From Tissierella praeacuta DSM 18095 (lineage in GTDB: Bacteria; Bacillota; Clostridia; Tissierellales; Tissierellaceae), in assembly GCF_900128955.1 (NCBI RefSeq), contig NZ_FQTY01000014.1:1-64000 (forward strand): a stretch of 64,000 nucleotides of DNA. Reading direction: 5' to 3'. The position numbers and the translations under genes are program-made. Positions 16,807 through 25,372 of the stretch are shown here, piece after piece; the stretch's first letter is position 1; each line of letters begins with the position of its first letter. Under the pieces are notes generated by a model that saw nothing but the letters and a program-made list of their open reading frames with translations, was not told the origin of the DNA and did not search any database.

Positions 16807-18078
16807 TTGAAGCATTATAAAAAGATGTTTTTTGTATCTTTTATAGTTGCATTAGCATCACAAGTTAATATAGGTTTAATAAATAGTGACTTTAGAGTTT
16901 CAGCAGGTATAATATTTTTTGTAGCATTTCTTTTTTACTATCATGAACTACAGCCAGTTCAAACTGGAATATTGTCAGGAATAATGGTTTATATCTTAAG
17001 GTTAATGGTTTACTATTTAACAAATGGTGATGTAAAGGGTGTAATAATTTCATATCAATTAGAAATATTGTTTTATGCGTTTTATTCTATTATTTATTGT
17101 TTACTAATAAATCAGGGAAATAAAAACAATATAAATTTTATATTTTTTATTATGGTTATTAGTGACTTTGGTGCTAATCTTATAGAAGTATTAGTAAGAA
17201 CAACAATAGATACATCCCCTTCTCCATGGAAAGTTGGGACTACATTATTTTTTGTAAGTATAGTACGTTCTGCTATAGTTTGGCTTGTATTAAATACTCT
17301 TAAATATTATAGAATGCTTTTAATGAAAGAAGAGCATGAAAATAGATATAAAAGGTTATTATGGCTAACATCTCAATTGAAAACAGAAATGTACTGGATA
17401 GAAAAGAATATGGATCATATAGAAACGGTCATGTCGGAGTCATATGAGTTATTTGAAAAAATCAATCTTAATGAAGATAGAGAAAGTTGGGCAAATAAAG
17501 CATTAAACATTGCTAGGGATGTACATGAGATAAAGAAAGAGAATGGTCTAGTAATACGTGGAATAAAAGAAATTACAGAAAATGAACTAAAGGATAAAGG
17601 TATGGATTTTAAAGATATTGTTAGCATACTTTTTGAAACTATGAAAAGAGAAATAAAAGGATTAGATAAAGATATAAATCTTGAGTTTATTATAGGAGAA
17701 AACTTCTATACTTCCAAACATTATTATCTTATGTCCATGCTGCGAAATCTTATAATGAATGCTGTGGATGCAATACCCAAAATGCAGAAAGAAGCTAAAA
17801 TTAGTGTAAGACATAAGCTTGATAGAGATCAACATTATTTTATAATCTCCGATAATGGCATAGGTATAGATGAGGAAGGACTAAAGTATATTTTTTCACC
17901 TGGATTTTCAACTAAGATAAATTATAATACAGGAGAGGTTAATAGAGGTCTTGGACTTAGTATAGTTCAGTATATAGTAGAGGAACAATTAAATGGTAAA
18001 GTAAGTGTTACTTCTATTTTAGGAAATGGAACTAGTTTTCATATATACATTCCGAGAAATGTATTGGAGGAAGATTAA
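16807..18078 (+). CDS. glnK: sensor histidine kinase, GlnK (YcbA)-like
   Basis: A 423-residue membrane kinase. About six hydrophobic segments fill residues 5-165, with no large extracellular domain. A coiled linker is followed by the phosphoacceptor H240 in ARDVHEIKKENGLVIRG, then the HATPase domain with the N-box NLIMNAVDAIP (about 317), the G1 box DNGIGID and GFSTK, and the G2 box RGLGLSIV. This arrangement and the partner next door match the B. subtilis GlnK/GlnL (YcbA/YcbB) glutamine-responsive system. TTG start after GAGGTGA. The response regulator starts 3 bases after its stop. Sensing glutamine is an inference from homology and context. Confidence 0.87.
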   Translation: MKHYKKMFFVSFIVALASQVNIGLINSDFRVSAGIIFFVAFLFYYHELQPVQTGILSGIMVYILRLMVYYLTNGDVKGVIISYQLEILFYAFYSIIYCLLINQGNKNNINFIFFIMVISDFGANLIEVLVRTTIDTSPSPWKVGTTLFFVSIVRSAIVWLVLNTLKYYRMLLMKEEHENRYKRLLWLTSQLKTEMYWIEKNMDHIETVMSESYELFEKINLNEDRESWANKALNIARDVHEIKKENGLVIRGIKEITENELKDKGMDFKDIVSILFETMKREIKGLDKDINLEFIIGENFYTSKHYYLMSMLRNLIMNAVDAIPKMQKEAKISVRHKLDRDQHYFIISDNGIGIDEEGLKYIFSPGFSTKINYNTGEVNRGLGLSIVQYIVEEQLNGKVSVTSILGNGTSFHIYIPRNVLEED

Positions 18079-18080
18079 AA

Positions 18081-18920
18081 ATGAGAATATATATAGTGGA
18101 AGATGATCCGAATATTATTAGAATTTTGGAAAGAATAATAATGGATAAAAACTTAGGAGATGTAATAGGCAGAAGTGATAATGGATTAGATGCTTTAGAA
18201 GAAATACAATTATTGAAGCCAGATATAGTATTAGTTGATTTATTGATGCCTGGTAAAGATGGAATTAGTTTGGTGAGAGAATCTAAGATAAAAAATTCTG
18301 ATACTCAATATATTATGATTTCACAGGTATCATCTAAGGATATGATTTCTAAAGCATATCAAAGTGGAGTAGAATACTATATCTCAAAACCCATTGATGC
18401 TATTGAAGTACAGACTGTAATTAAAAAAGTTACAGAAAAAATCAATATAAACAAGAAATTATTTCAAATTCAGAGTTTGTTTTCTGATGAAACTAAAAAT
18501 GTTAAAAGAGAACAATCTAGTATAGATGGTATTGAAGGAGTAAAAGCAGTGATGCAAAGAATTGGTCTTATTGGACAATCTGGTAGCCAAGATATTATAA
18601 ATGTAGCTAAATATTTAATTGATACAAATAAAACTATGGCGGATTATACTATAAAAGAACTCTGCAGTCGCTTTACAGATAATCCTAAGACTATGGAGCA
18701 GAGAATTAGAAGAACAGCTACTATCGGTATGGTTAATCTTGCAAATATTGGAATAGAAGATTATATGAATGAGATATTTACTGAATATTCAAATGGACTT
18801 TATAATTTTGAGCAGCTAAAAATGGAAATGGATTTTATTAGAGGGAAAAGTAAAAAAAGAGGTAAGGTGAATATAAAAAAATTCATAGATGGAATAGTAT
18901 ATTATGGAAAAAGACAATAA
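18081..18920 (+). CDS. glnL: response regulator with YcbB-type DNA-binding domain, GlnL-like
   Basis: A 279-residue regulator. The receiver domain (residues 1-120) has the acidic pair D8-D9, the phosphoacceptor D53 in VLVDLLMPGKDG, the switch S in MISQVSS and the lysine in YISKP. The C-terminal half is the YcbB-type DNA-binding domain, with YTIKELCSRFTDNPKTMEQR typical of that family. In B. subtilis the ortholog activates glutaminase and the glutamine symporter. Here the following gene is such a symporter, and a site like the known GlnL direct repeat lies between them. Confidence 0.87.
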   Translation: MRIYIVEDDPNIIRILERIIMDKNLGDVIGRSDNGLDALEEIQLLKPDIVLVDLLMPGKDGISLVRESKIKNSDTQYIMISQVSSKDMISKAYQSGVEYYISKPIDAIEVQTVIKKVTEKININKKLFQIQSLFSDETKNVKREQSSIDGIEGVKAVMQRIGLIGQSGSQDIINVAKYLIDTNKTMADYTIKELCSRFTDNPKTMEQRIRRTATIGMVNLANIGIEDYMNEIFTEYSNGLYNFEQLKMEMDFIRGKSKKRGKVNIKKFIDGIVYYGKRQ

Positions 18921-18966
18921 AAAGCTATATAAGAGTTAAATTTAACTCTTATATAGCTTTTTATTA
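18919..18966 (+). terminator. terminator after glnL
   Basis: AAAAAGCTATATAAGAGTTAAA pairs almost perfectly with TTTAACTCTTATATAGCTTTTT. It separates glnKL from the symporter gene. Confidence 0.92.
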
Positions 18967-18969
18967 TTG

Positions 18970-18985
18970 ACAAAATACTACAAAA
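18970..18985 (+). promoter_or_regulatory. GlnL operator match (direct repeat)
   Basis: ACAAAA-TACT-ACAAAA, the exact reverse complement of the TTTTGT-N4-TTTTGT direct repeat that I recall being reported for B. subtilis GlnL. It lies about 60 bases upstream of a TATAAT (19044-19049) that lacks a good -35 box, as expected for an activated promoter. Confidence 0.65.
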
Positions 18986-19135
18986 AAATCATAAATTTTT
19001 ATTGTAATTTGAAACTTTCAAAAACTATTTGAATATTGCAGGTTATAATCAATTTATAAATTATAGGACTAATTTATATGTGTGTAAGTGTCAAAAGAAT
19101 ATCAAAAATACTTAAGAAAACAGGAGGTTATATTA

Positions 19136-20605
19136 ATGGATTCAGTAAGAGCAGTAGTTAGTTTTGTAAATACTATTCTATGGGATTATGTATTAATATT
19201 TGGACTTATAGGGGTAGGAATTTTTATGACTGTAAGACTTAAGTTTCCACAATTTACAAGATTATTTCCCGCATTAAAGAAAATGATTGAAGGAATAGTT
19301 AAAAAAGAGGCAGTAGAGGAAGGGAAAATGTCTCCTTTTCAAGCATTATCAACAGCTGTGGCAGCTCAAGTTGGTACAGGAAATATAGTAGGTGTAGCTA
19401 CAGCAATAGCAGCTGGAGGTCCTGGAGCCGCATTTTGGATGTTAATATCGGCATTCTTTGGGATGGCTACAATTTTTAGTGAATCAGTTTTAGCACAAAA
19501 GTATAGAGAAAATAAAGATGGAGTATTAGTAGGTGGACCTGCTTATTATATAAAAAATGGTTTAAAATCAAAGTTATTAGCAACAATTTTCTCTGTATCA
19601 TGTATTATTGCATTGGGTATAGTTGGTATCATGGTACAGTCAAATTCAGTAGCTGGCTCAGTTAGCAATGCTTTCGGAGTACCAGTAATAGCAGTTACTA
19701 TTGGACTTGCAATAGTAGTGGCACTTATATTAATGGGTGGTATGGGAAGGATAGCTTCCTTTGCTGAAACAGTAGTGCCAATTATGGCAGGTGCTTATAT
19801 ATTAGGAAGTTTAATTATTATTGTAATGAATATTGGTAGTTTTATTCCAGCATTAAAAAGTATTTTTATTGGAGCATTTTCACCAGGGGCTATAGGTGGA
19901 GGTGTACTTGGTATAACTGTTCAGCAAACTGTAAGGTTTGGTTTAGCAAGAGGACTTTTTTCTAATGAAGCTGGTATGGGTTCAACGCCACATTCACATG
20001 CAGTTGCTGACACTAAGCATCCAGCTGAACAAGGTTTTACAGCAATGATAGGAGTATTCATATCAACATTTTTAATTTGTTTATCAACAGTTATGGTAAA
20101 TATTACATCAGGTGCCTATAATTCTAGCATATCAGCTGTTGAAATGACTCAAAACGCAACTGTAATGACACAAAGTGGTTTTACTGCTGGATTTGGTACC
20201 TTTGGAGGAATGTTTTTATCAATATGTTTATCATTTTTTTCACTTACTACAATAGTAGGATGGTATTTCTTTGCTGAATCAAATGTAAAACATATATTAA
20301 ATACAAATTCAATTATTATCAATGGATTTAAAGGTATAGTGCTTACGGCTTTAGTAGTTGGTACACTAATAGATGCTACATTTGTATGGGAACTTGCTGA
20401 TATGTCTATGGGAATAATGGCTGTACCAAATATCATAGCATTATTCTTATTATCTAAAGAAGTTAAAAACATACTTGATGATTATGATTCAAAGGTATTA
20501 AAAGGAGAACTTCACTGGGAATATGAATATCAGAATCTTGATAAAAAGAAAGATAATAGAAAAGCTATATTAAGAAAAGGATTGAGTACTACTTTATTAA
20601 AATAA
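19136..20605 (+). CDS. glnT: sodium:amino acid symporter, AGCS family (glutamine-type)
   Basis: A 489-residue membrane transporter of the alanine/glycine:cation symporter family. Family blocks include SPFQALSTAVAAQVGTGNIVG (about 75), GPGAAFWMLISAFFGMAT, GGPAYYIKNGL, RFGLARGLFSNEAGMGSTPH and GWYFFAES. About eleven membrane segments. ATG 19136 follows AGGAGG at the right spacing; an upstream in-frame GTG at 19088 is rejected because it has no ribosome site. The glutamine assignment is inferred from the adjacent GlnK-GlnL pair and the operator; AlsT-type alanine transport is the main alternative. Confidence 0.85.
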   Translation: MDSVRAVVSFVNTILWDYVLIFGLIGVGIFMTVRLKFPQFTRLFPALKKMIEGIVKKEAVEEGKMSPFQALSTAVAAQVGTGNIVGVATAIAAGGPGAAFWMLISAFFGMATIFSESVLAQKYRENKDGVLVGGPAYYIKNGLKSKLLATIFSVSCIIALGIVGIMVQSNSVAGSVSNAFGVPVIAVTIGLAIVVALILMGGMGRIASFAETVVPIMAGAYILGSLIIIVMNIGSFIPALKSIFIGAFSPGAIGGGVLGITVQQTVRFGLARGLFSNEAGMGSTPHSHAVADTKHPAEQGFTAMIGVFISTFLICLSTVMVNITSGAYNSSISAVEMTQNATVMTQSGFTAGFGTFGGMFLSICLSFFSLTTIVGWYFFAESNVKHILNTNSIIINGFKGIVLTALVVGTLIDATFVWELADMSMGIMAVPNIIALFLLSKEVKNILDDYDSKVLKGELHWEYEYQNLDKKKDNRKAILRKGLSTTLLK

Positions 20606-20651
20606 TAAATTTTATGATACATTAGGACACGCAGGGATAATCCCAAATCAG

Positions 20652-20690
20652 TCAAGGTAGATAGCTAAAGCTGTCTACCTTATTTGTATC
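20652..20690 (+). terminator. terminator after glnT
   Basis: CAAGGTAGATAGC pairs with GCTGTCTACCTT, followed by ATTTG. The T run is short. Confidence 0.65.
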
Positions 20691-20815
20691 TATATATTAG
20701 ATAGATGATATATAAATTTTTATAATAAAAATATTTTATGAAAAGAGTTAGGGATTTAATGTAATATATGGACATGTTATTAATTAAATGTTACAATCAG
20801 CATAATAAAACTTTA

Positions 20816-20932
20816 ATGGGGAGGTACTACTCTAGTATAGAAATGGTTGAACTTGAAACAATGAAAATGGATTTTGAAGTTACTAAGAATTATAATGTGG
20901 ATTGCATAGTAAATGAAGTTATACAGTATTAA
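20816..20932 (+). other. 38-codon fragment in a 456-base gap
   Basis: ATG 20816 opens a short frame ending NVDCIVNEVIQY. There is no Shine-Dalgarno in front, and I do not recognise it. It may be the end of a lost gene. The rest of the gap from 20691 to 21050 shows no other gene-like frame. Confidence 0.2.
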
Positions 20933-21061
20933 CTAAATTATATTATATACAATAATAGTCAGATCTACATAGGGGATTAGAAATAGTAAGTACTTGGATA
21001 GTAGAGTTAGAAGAAAGTCAACTCAAGAATAGATTACTACCCATACAGAAGGAGGGAAAAT

Positions 21062-21827
21062 ATGAGATTAACAGAAATAGAACAATGACCTATTTACGAC
21101 TAAAGATAATGAACATTTCTATGAAGAAAGTGGAATTACTGTAAGAGGAAAAGATGATATAAAAAGAATTGGATATTGTACAAACTTAAATCTTGATATC
21201 ATAGAAGAGGCAAGAAAAAATCATGTTGATTTAATAATAACTCACCATGATGCTTGGGAGTTCGTATATGGACTGAAAAAGGCTTGCAAAGAAAAGCTTT
21301 TGGAATATAATATATCACATTATTTTAACCATCTGCCATTAGATGACTGTGATTTTGGAACGAATAATTCTTTAATTGAAAAGTTAGGATTAGAAATTAT
21401 TGAAAGAACTCATGAAGAGAACGGATTCTTTTGTGGGAGAGTAGCAAAATTTAAAGAAGAAATAATATTTGAAGAATTGGTTAAAAAACTAGAGGATATA
21501 TTAGAAGAGCCAGTACAATCATGGAAATTTAAGGATGGAAAAATAAGAACAGTTGGTTTAGTCTGTGGAGGAGGAGGTTTTACTACAGATGTTCGGGAAG
21601 CAGTTGAGCGAAATTGTGATGTGTATATAACAGGTGAAAAGGTGCTATATACTATTGAATATGCCAAATTTGCAGGGATTAATTTAATAGTAGGAAGCCA
21701 TACCTTTACTGAAGTATTTGGAATTGAAAGCCTTGCTATGAAAATAAAAGATAAGTATAAAGACATAGAGATAATTAAGCTAAATGAAGAACATCTAGAG
21801 GTGTTTCATAGTCTAATAAAGGGATAA
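21062..21827 (+). pseudogene. Nif3/YqfO-family dinuclear-metal protein, frameshifted near the start
   Basis: A strong AGGAGGG is followed by ATG 21062, M-R-L-T-E-I-E-Q and TGA 21086. From 21084 the +1 frame continues without a break to TAA 21825 with a full Nif3-like protein: GYCTNLNLDIIEEARKNHVD, LIITHHDAWE, LPLDDCDFGTN, VCGGGGFTTDVREAVERNCD, VYITGEKVLY, GSHTFTEVFGIESLA. The histidines and Asp/Glu that bind the metal pair in this family are present. A single small indel around 21083 would restore about 255 residues, close to the normal 260. Either the gene is newly inactivated, a shorter product starts downstream (for example TTG 21300), or the base call is wrong. Confidence 0.78.
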
Positions 21828-21879
21828 TTAAAGTATATATGACTTTTTAGTATAAATTAAAGAGATTACTTATATTGCT

Positions 21880-21920
21880 TATGCTTCCTAACCATAGAGA
21901 TATGGTTGGGAAGCATTTTG
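21880..21920. terminator. bidirectional terminator
   Basis: ATGCTTCCTAACCATA pairs with TATGGTTGGGAAGCAT around GAGA, with TTTT after it on the plus strand. It serves the convergent Nif3-family gene and sfsA. Confidence 0.82.
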
Positions 21921-21925
21921 CAGCA

Positions 21926-22627
21926 TTAATACTTAGAATTAAGGTCTATTCTAACAGGATTACCTATTTCTATGCTATTATTTTTTATAATAGAATCATA
22001 AGCTAATATTTCAACACCATTTTCACTTGCAAGTTTAACAGCTTCAGAGAATTTACTATCCATTTGCCAATTTAATCTAAAAAGCTTTGGTCCCTTCATC
22101 TGTATTAGAAAGAATATAGTTCCTTTATATCCTTGTTTTACTGCTTCAATCATTTCCAATACATGTTTAGTTCCTCTTTCTGTAGGTGCATCTGGAAACA
22201 TGGAAATATGATTATTTTCTAATGTTGCACCTTTTACTTCAATAAAACCCTTTTGCTCCTTAGATTCAAAATATATATCATATCTAGAACTTCCAAAGGT
22301 AACTTCTCTTTTTAATCTTGTTAAATCTTTAAATCCTTTAATTTTATTTTCCTTAAGGGCATGGTAAACTACTGCATTAGGGATTTGAGAATCTATATTA
22401 ACTAACATATTCTCCTTCCAAACAGATATAATTGAGTATTTTGTCTTTCTATTTAGGTTATGAGTGCAATCTTCTAAAATAACTTTAGCTCCAGGTATTA
22501 ATAATTCTTTACATCTTCCAGTATTTTTCACATGGACTGTTTCTTCTTTTTCATTTATAAGTACTTGTGCAATAAATCTATTTGGTCTTTTTAGAAAGAT
22601 TCCTTCTATAATTTTTTTATATTCCAT
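21926..22627 (-). CDS. sfsA: sugar fermentation stimulation protein homolog
   Basis: A 233-residue SfsA protein. Signature parts are KRPNRFIAQVLI, VHVKNTGRCKELLIPGAKVIL, YDIYFESKEQKGFIEVKGAT, MFPDAPTERGTKHVLEM and a late VEILAYD. The fold is an N-terminal OB domain plus a PD-(D/E)XK nuclease-like domain, with D in YDIYF and ExK in FIEVKG as the active-site-like residues. The E. coli protein binds DNA, but its role is not settled. AGGAGAAATT precedes the ATG on the minus strand. It is divergent from the small gene at 22790. Confidence 0.92.
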   Translation of the reverse strand: MEYKKIIEGIFLKRPNRFIAQVLINEKEETVHVKNTGRCKELLIPGAKVILEDCTHNLNRKTKYSIISVWKENMLVNIDSQIPNAVVYHALKENKIKGFKDLTRLKREVTFGSSRYDIYFESKEQKGFIEVKGATLENNHISMFPDAPTERGTKHVLEMIEAVKQGYKGTIFFLIQMKGPKLFRLNWQMDSKFSEAVKLASENGVEILAYDSIIKNNSIEIGNPVRIDLNSKY

Positions 22628-22789
22628 AATTTCTCCTTTTTATAACAATAATTAACTTATTATTTATTGTATCACTAGGAGAAATATATATCAATTTTTC
22701 AATAATAATGAAGTTTATGAGAAGTTGAGGAAACTTCTGCTTATATGTTTAATATAATATCTATAACTATTAGATCAGAGGTGAATGAA

Positions 22790-22960
22790 ATGAAATATAT
22801 GTATATTGTAGATTATGAAGATGGTTCTACAGTTAAAGGAAAAGTTAATGAGTGGATAGCTGAAAATGAAGAAAACATATTAGAAATTGTAGATATAGAA
22901 TATAATCAGGAAGGAAATTTATACTTTGCTATAGTTTCTTATTTAGAAAGAGAAAAATAA
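22790..22960 (+). CDS. small conserved-looking protein (56 aa)
   Basis: ATG 22790 is chosen because GAGGTGA lies 6 bases upstream; an earlier in-frame ATG (22745) has none. The product is acidic (MKYMYIVDYEDGSTVKGKVN at the start, ...YLEREK at the end) and looks like a small beta-rich domain. No family recognised and no clear link to its neighbours. Confidence 0.55.
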   Translation: MKYMYIVDYEDGSTVKGKVNEWIAENEENILEIVDIEYNQEGNLYFAIVSYLEREK

Positions 22961-22988
22961 AGATTAAAATATTTAATAAAAGAAGGAT

Positions 22989-23017
22989 TTGACAAAAAAA
23001 TGTAGAATATTTAATGT
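22989..23017 (+). promoter_or_regulatory. promoter of the SagB-type gene
   Basis: TTGACA at 22989-22994, a 17-base spacer, then TAATGT. The TTG of this -35 box could be misread as an in-frame start codon of the following gene. Confidence 0.6.
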
Positions 23018-23051
23018 AGTATATAAATTAATTTATGCAAAGGAGATTACA

Positions 23052-23789
23052 ATGGAAAGGTTTAAACAAAATAGAAATTTTATGAAATCTGGCTTTACGG
23101 AGCATATATTGTCAGATCAAGAAAAACAATTACCTCAACCACCACTACAAAAACCATATGACAATAATTTTGAAATAATTGAGTTGCCTAGTATAAACCA
23201 AGATATCATAGTAAAACAACATATACATAAGTGTATATCAGATAGGAAGACCAATCGTGAATATAGTAAAAAAGCTTTGACAATACGTGAATTATCTTAT
23301 CTTTTGTGGGCAACTCAAAGTGTAAAAGAAATAAGGGGAGATAACTATGCAACAGTTAGACCTGTACCATCAGCTGGGGCAAGACATCCTTTTGAAACAT
23401 ATTTAGCTGTCCAAAATGTAGAAGGACTAAAAAAAGGTGTTTATAGATATCTTGCACTAGAGCACAAACTTTTATTTTTATATGAAGAAGATATAGAGGA
23501 GAAAATAATATCCGGAACTCTAGGACAAAAATTCGCTGGAACTGCAGCAGTTAACTTTATTTGGTCTTGCTTACCCTATAGAGGGGAATGGAGATATGAT
23601 AAACTTGCCCATAAGGTGATGCTTATAGATGCTGGACATGTGTGTCAGGCATTATATATTGCTTGTGAAGCACTTGGATTAGGTACTTGTGCTATAGCCG
23701 CATATGATCAAAATCTTATGGATGCCATGGTAAAAGCAGATGGGGAAGATGAGTTTGTAGTATATATGGCTCCAGTAGGCAGAATTTAA
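23052..23789 (+). CDS. SagB/ThcOx-type nitroreductase-fold oxidoreductase
   Basis: A 245-residue FMN enzyme. Hallmarks are SDRKTNREYSKKALTIRELS, YLLWATQSV, VRPVPSAGARHPFETYLAV, LIDAGHVCQALYIACEALGL and a late GTCAIAAYDQ. SagB-type enzymes oxidise azolines in thiazole/oxazole-modified peptides, but this one stands alone with no cyclodehydratase or precursor gene nearby. A free-standing nitroreductase role is therefore more likely. ATG 23052 has AAGGAG 7 bases in front. Confidence 0.87.
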   Translation: MERFKQNRNFMKSGFTEHILSDQEKQLPQPPLQKPYDNNFEIIELPSINQDIIVKQHIHKCISDRKTNREYSKKALTIRELSYLLWATQSVKEIRGDNYATVRPVPSAGARHPFETYLAVQNVEGLKKGVYRYLALEHKLLFLYEEDIEEKIISGTLGQKFAGTAAVNFIWSCLPYRGEWRYDKLAHKVMLIDAGHVCQALYIACEALGLGTCAIAAYDQNLMDAMVKADGEDEFVVYMAPVGRI

Positions 23790-23893
23790 TAGTTCAGGCT
23801 TTTTATTATTCTACATCCCTCAAGTGAAGTGCTTGGGGGATAATATTAAATCATTTAAAACTTATATTCTAATTGGTATAGGGAGTGATTATA

Positions 23894-24091
23894 TTGAATA
23901 TGAAAGAAATAGAAAAAACATGTCCCCTTTGTGGAAAAGATAATAATTGCCAACATGGTGAAGAAGAGTGTTGGTGCCATACTGTTAAAATACCAGCAGC
24001 TATATTAGACATGATTCCTAAGGAGAAAAAAGGTAAAGCTTGTGTATGTAAGGAGTGTATTAATAAATATAAAGAACAATTGAATAGATAA
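23894..24091 (+). CDS. cysteine-rich CWC-family small protein
   Basis: A 65-residue protein with nine cysteines: CPLCGKDNNC, then CWCH, then KACVCKEC. The CPLCGxxNxC...CWC pattern is the Cysteine-rich CWC family (PF14375), likely binding metal; function unknown. TTG 23894 is preferred since GGAG lies 8 bases upstream; ATG 23900 is the alternative. The 221 bases after it hold no gene that I can see. Confidence 0.78.
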   Translation: MNMKEIEKTCPLCGKDNNCQHGEEECWCHTVKIPAAILDMIPKEKKGKACVCKECINKYKEQLNR

Positions 24092-24312
24092 ATATAAATT
24101 TATAAAAAGAAAATATTTTACTTTAATATAGGTTGTTATTATTGTAAGATAGTGGAGAAATTTTGAAAAAGGTATTGCATTTAATCATATTCATATGTTA
24201 TTATAAGACAATTTAATTTGCTAAAATTTAAATATAAGAAACTTAAAAATGCTAAATTCAATTAAATATGACAAAATTATAAATGTATTTATATCAAAAG
24301 AGGTGTAAAATA

Positions 24313-25350
24313 ATGACAGATAAAAAAATAAGAGATTATGGAATTAATATAGGTACTTTTGCAACAGGAAATAACAACTCTATTACCGATGTAAAAGGTG
24401 TAAAGGTAGGTCATACTACAATAAATGATGGGGTTATAAAGACAGGAGTAACTGCAATATTACCACATGAAGGTAATATTTTTAAAGACAAGCTAATAGC
24501 AGCATGTCACGTAATAAATGGATTCGGTAAATCTACGGGGCTTATACAAATAGAAGAATTGGGTACTATAGAAACACCTATCATTCTTACCAATACACTT
24601 AGTGTTGGCACAGCTCATGAAGCCCTAGTAAAATATATGCTGAATCATAATGATGACATTGGCAATACAACTGGTACTGTGAATCCTATTATTTGTGAAT
24701 GCAATGATGGAGAGATAAACGATATTAGAGGACTTCATATAAAAGAAGAACATATTTATGAAGCTATAGAAAAATGTGATATTGATTTTGCTGAAGGAAA
24801 TGTTGGTGCTGGGACAGGTATGATATGTTATGGATTAAAAGGGGGTATTGGTTCATCATCTAGGATTATTGAGCTAGGAAATACACAATATACATTAGGA
24901 GTATTAGTTTTAAGTAATTTTGGTTCATTGAAGGATTTTGTCTTAAATGGGCAGCAGTTAGGTAATAAGCTAAGTGATAAGATAAAAGATATTAGTATAA
25001 AGGAGGACAAAGGATCTATAATTTTAATATTAGCTACAGATATTCCTTTATCATCACGACAAATTAAGCGTATAATAAAAAGGGTTTATCCTGGAATATC
25101 AAGAACAGGCAGTTATACAGGTAATGGAAGTGGAGAGGTAGTTATAGGATTTTCAACAGCTAATGTAATTGAGCATTATGAAGAAGAAGATATAGTTAAT
25201 ATTCAGGTGATTAATGAAAACAAGATAAATAAGGTTTTTAAAGCAACCGTTGAAGCAACGGAAGAAGCTATATTGAATTCCTTAATATGCTCTCATACTT
25301 CTACTGCTAGAGATGGGAAACCAGTATATTCTTTAAAGGATTTAATATAA
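24313..25350 (+). CDS. P1-family peptidase (DmpA/BapA-like aminopeptidase)
   Basis: A 345-residue N-terminal-nucleophile peptidase of family S58. Recognisable segments are ITDVKGVKVGHTTI, KTGVTAILPHEG, HVINGFGKSTGL, EGNVGAGTGM, GVLVLSNFG and GSIILILATDIPLSSRQ. In DmpA the chain cleaves itself before the nucleophilic Ser that starts the small subunit; by family alignment from memory this corresponds to S235 in KGS-IIL. ATG 24313 follows AGAGGTG. Substrates are usually D-/beta-amino-acid or small peptides. The M16C peptidase gene starts 22 bases downstream. Confidence 0.88.
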   Translation: MTDKKIRDYGINIGTFATGNNNSITDVKGVKVGHTTINDGVIKTGVTAILPHEGNIFKDKLIAACHVINGFGKSTGLIQIEELGTIETPIILTNTLSVGTAHEALVKYMLNHNDDIGNTTGTVNPIICECNDGEINDIRGLHIKEEHIYEAIEKCDIDFAEGNVGAGTGMICYGLKGGIGSSSRIIELGNTQYTLGVLVLSNFGSLKDFVLNGQQLGNKLSDKIKDISIKEDKGSIILILATDIPLSSRQIKRIIKRVYPGISRTGSYTGNGSGEVVIGFSTANVIEHYEEEDIVNIQVINENKINKVFKATVEATEEAILNSLICSHTSTARDGKPVYSLKDLI

Positions 25351-25372
25351 ATTTTAATTGGAGGAAAAATAG

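Noticed and set aside
19010-19050. Possible sigma-54 promoter (TTGAATATTGCA) ahead of the AGCS symporter
   Set aside because: The GG of the -24 element is missing, and the adjacent regulator has a YcbB-type output domain without the AAA+ part needed for sigma-54.
22989-23051. Longer N-terminus for the SagB-type protein from TTG 22989
   Set aside because: That TTG is part of a TTGACA -35 box, has no ribosome site, and ATG 23052 has a good one.
23052-23789. Thiazole/oxazole-modified peptide cluster
   Set aside because: Only the SagB-type oxidoreductase is present; there is no cyclodehydratase, docking protein or precursor peptide nearby.
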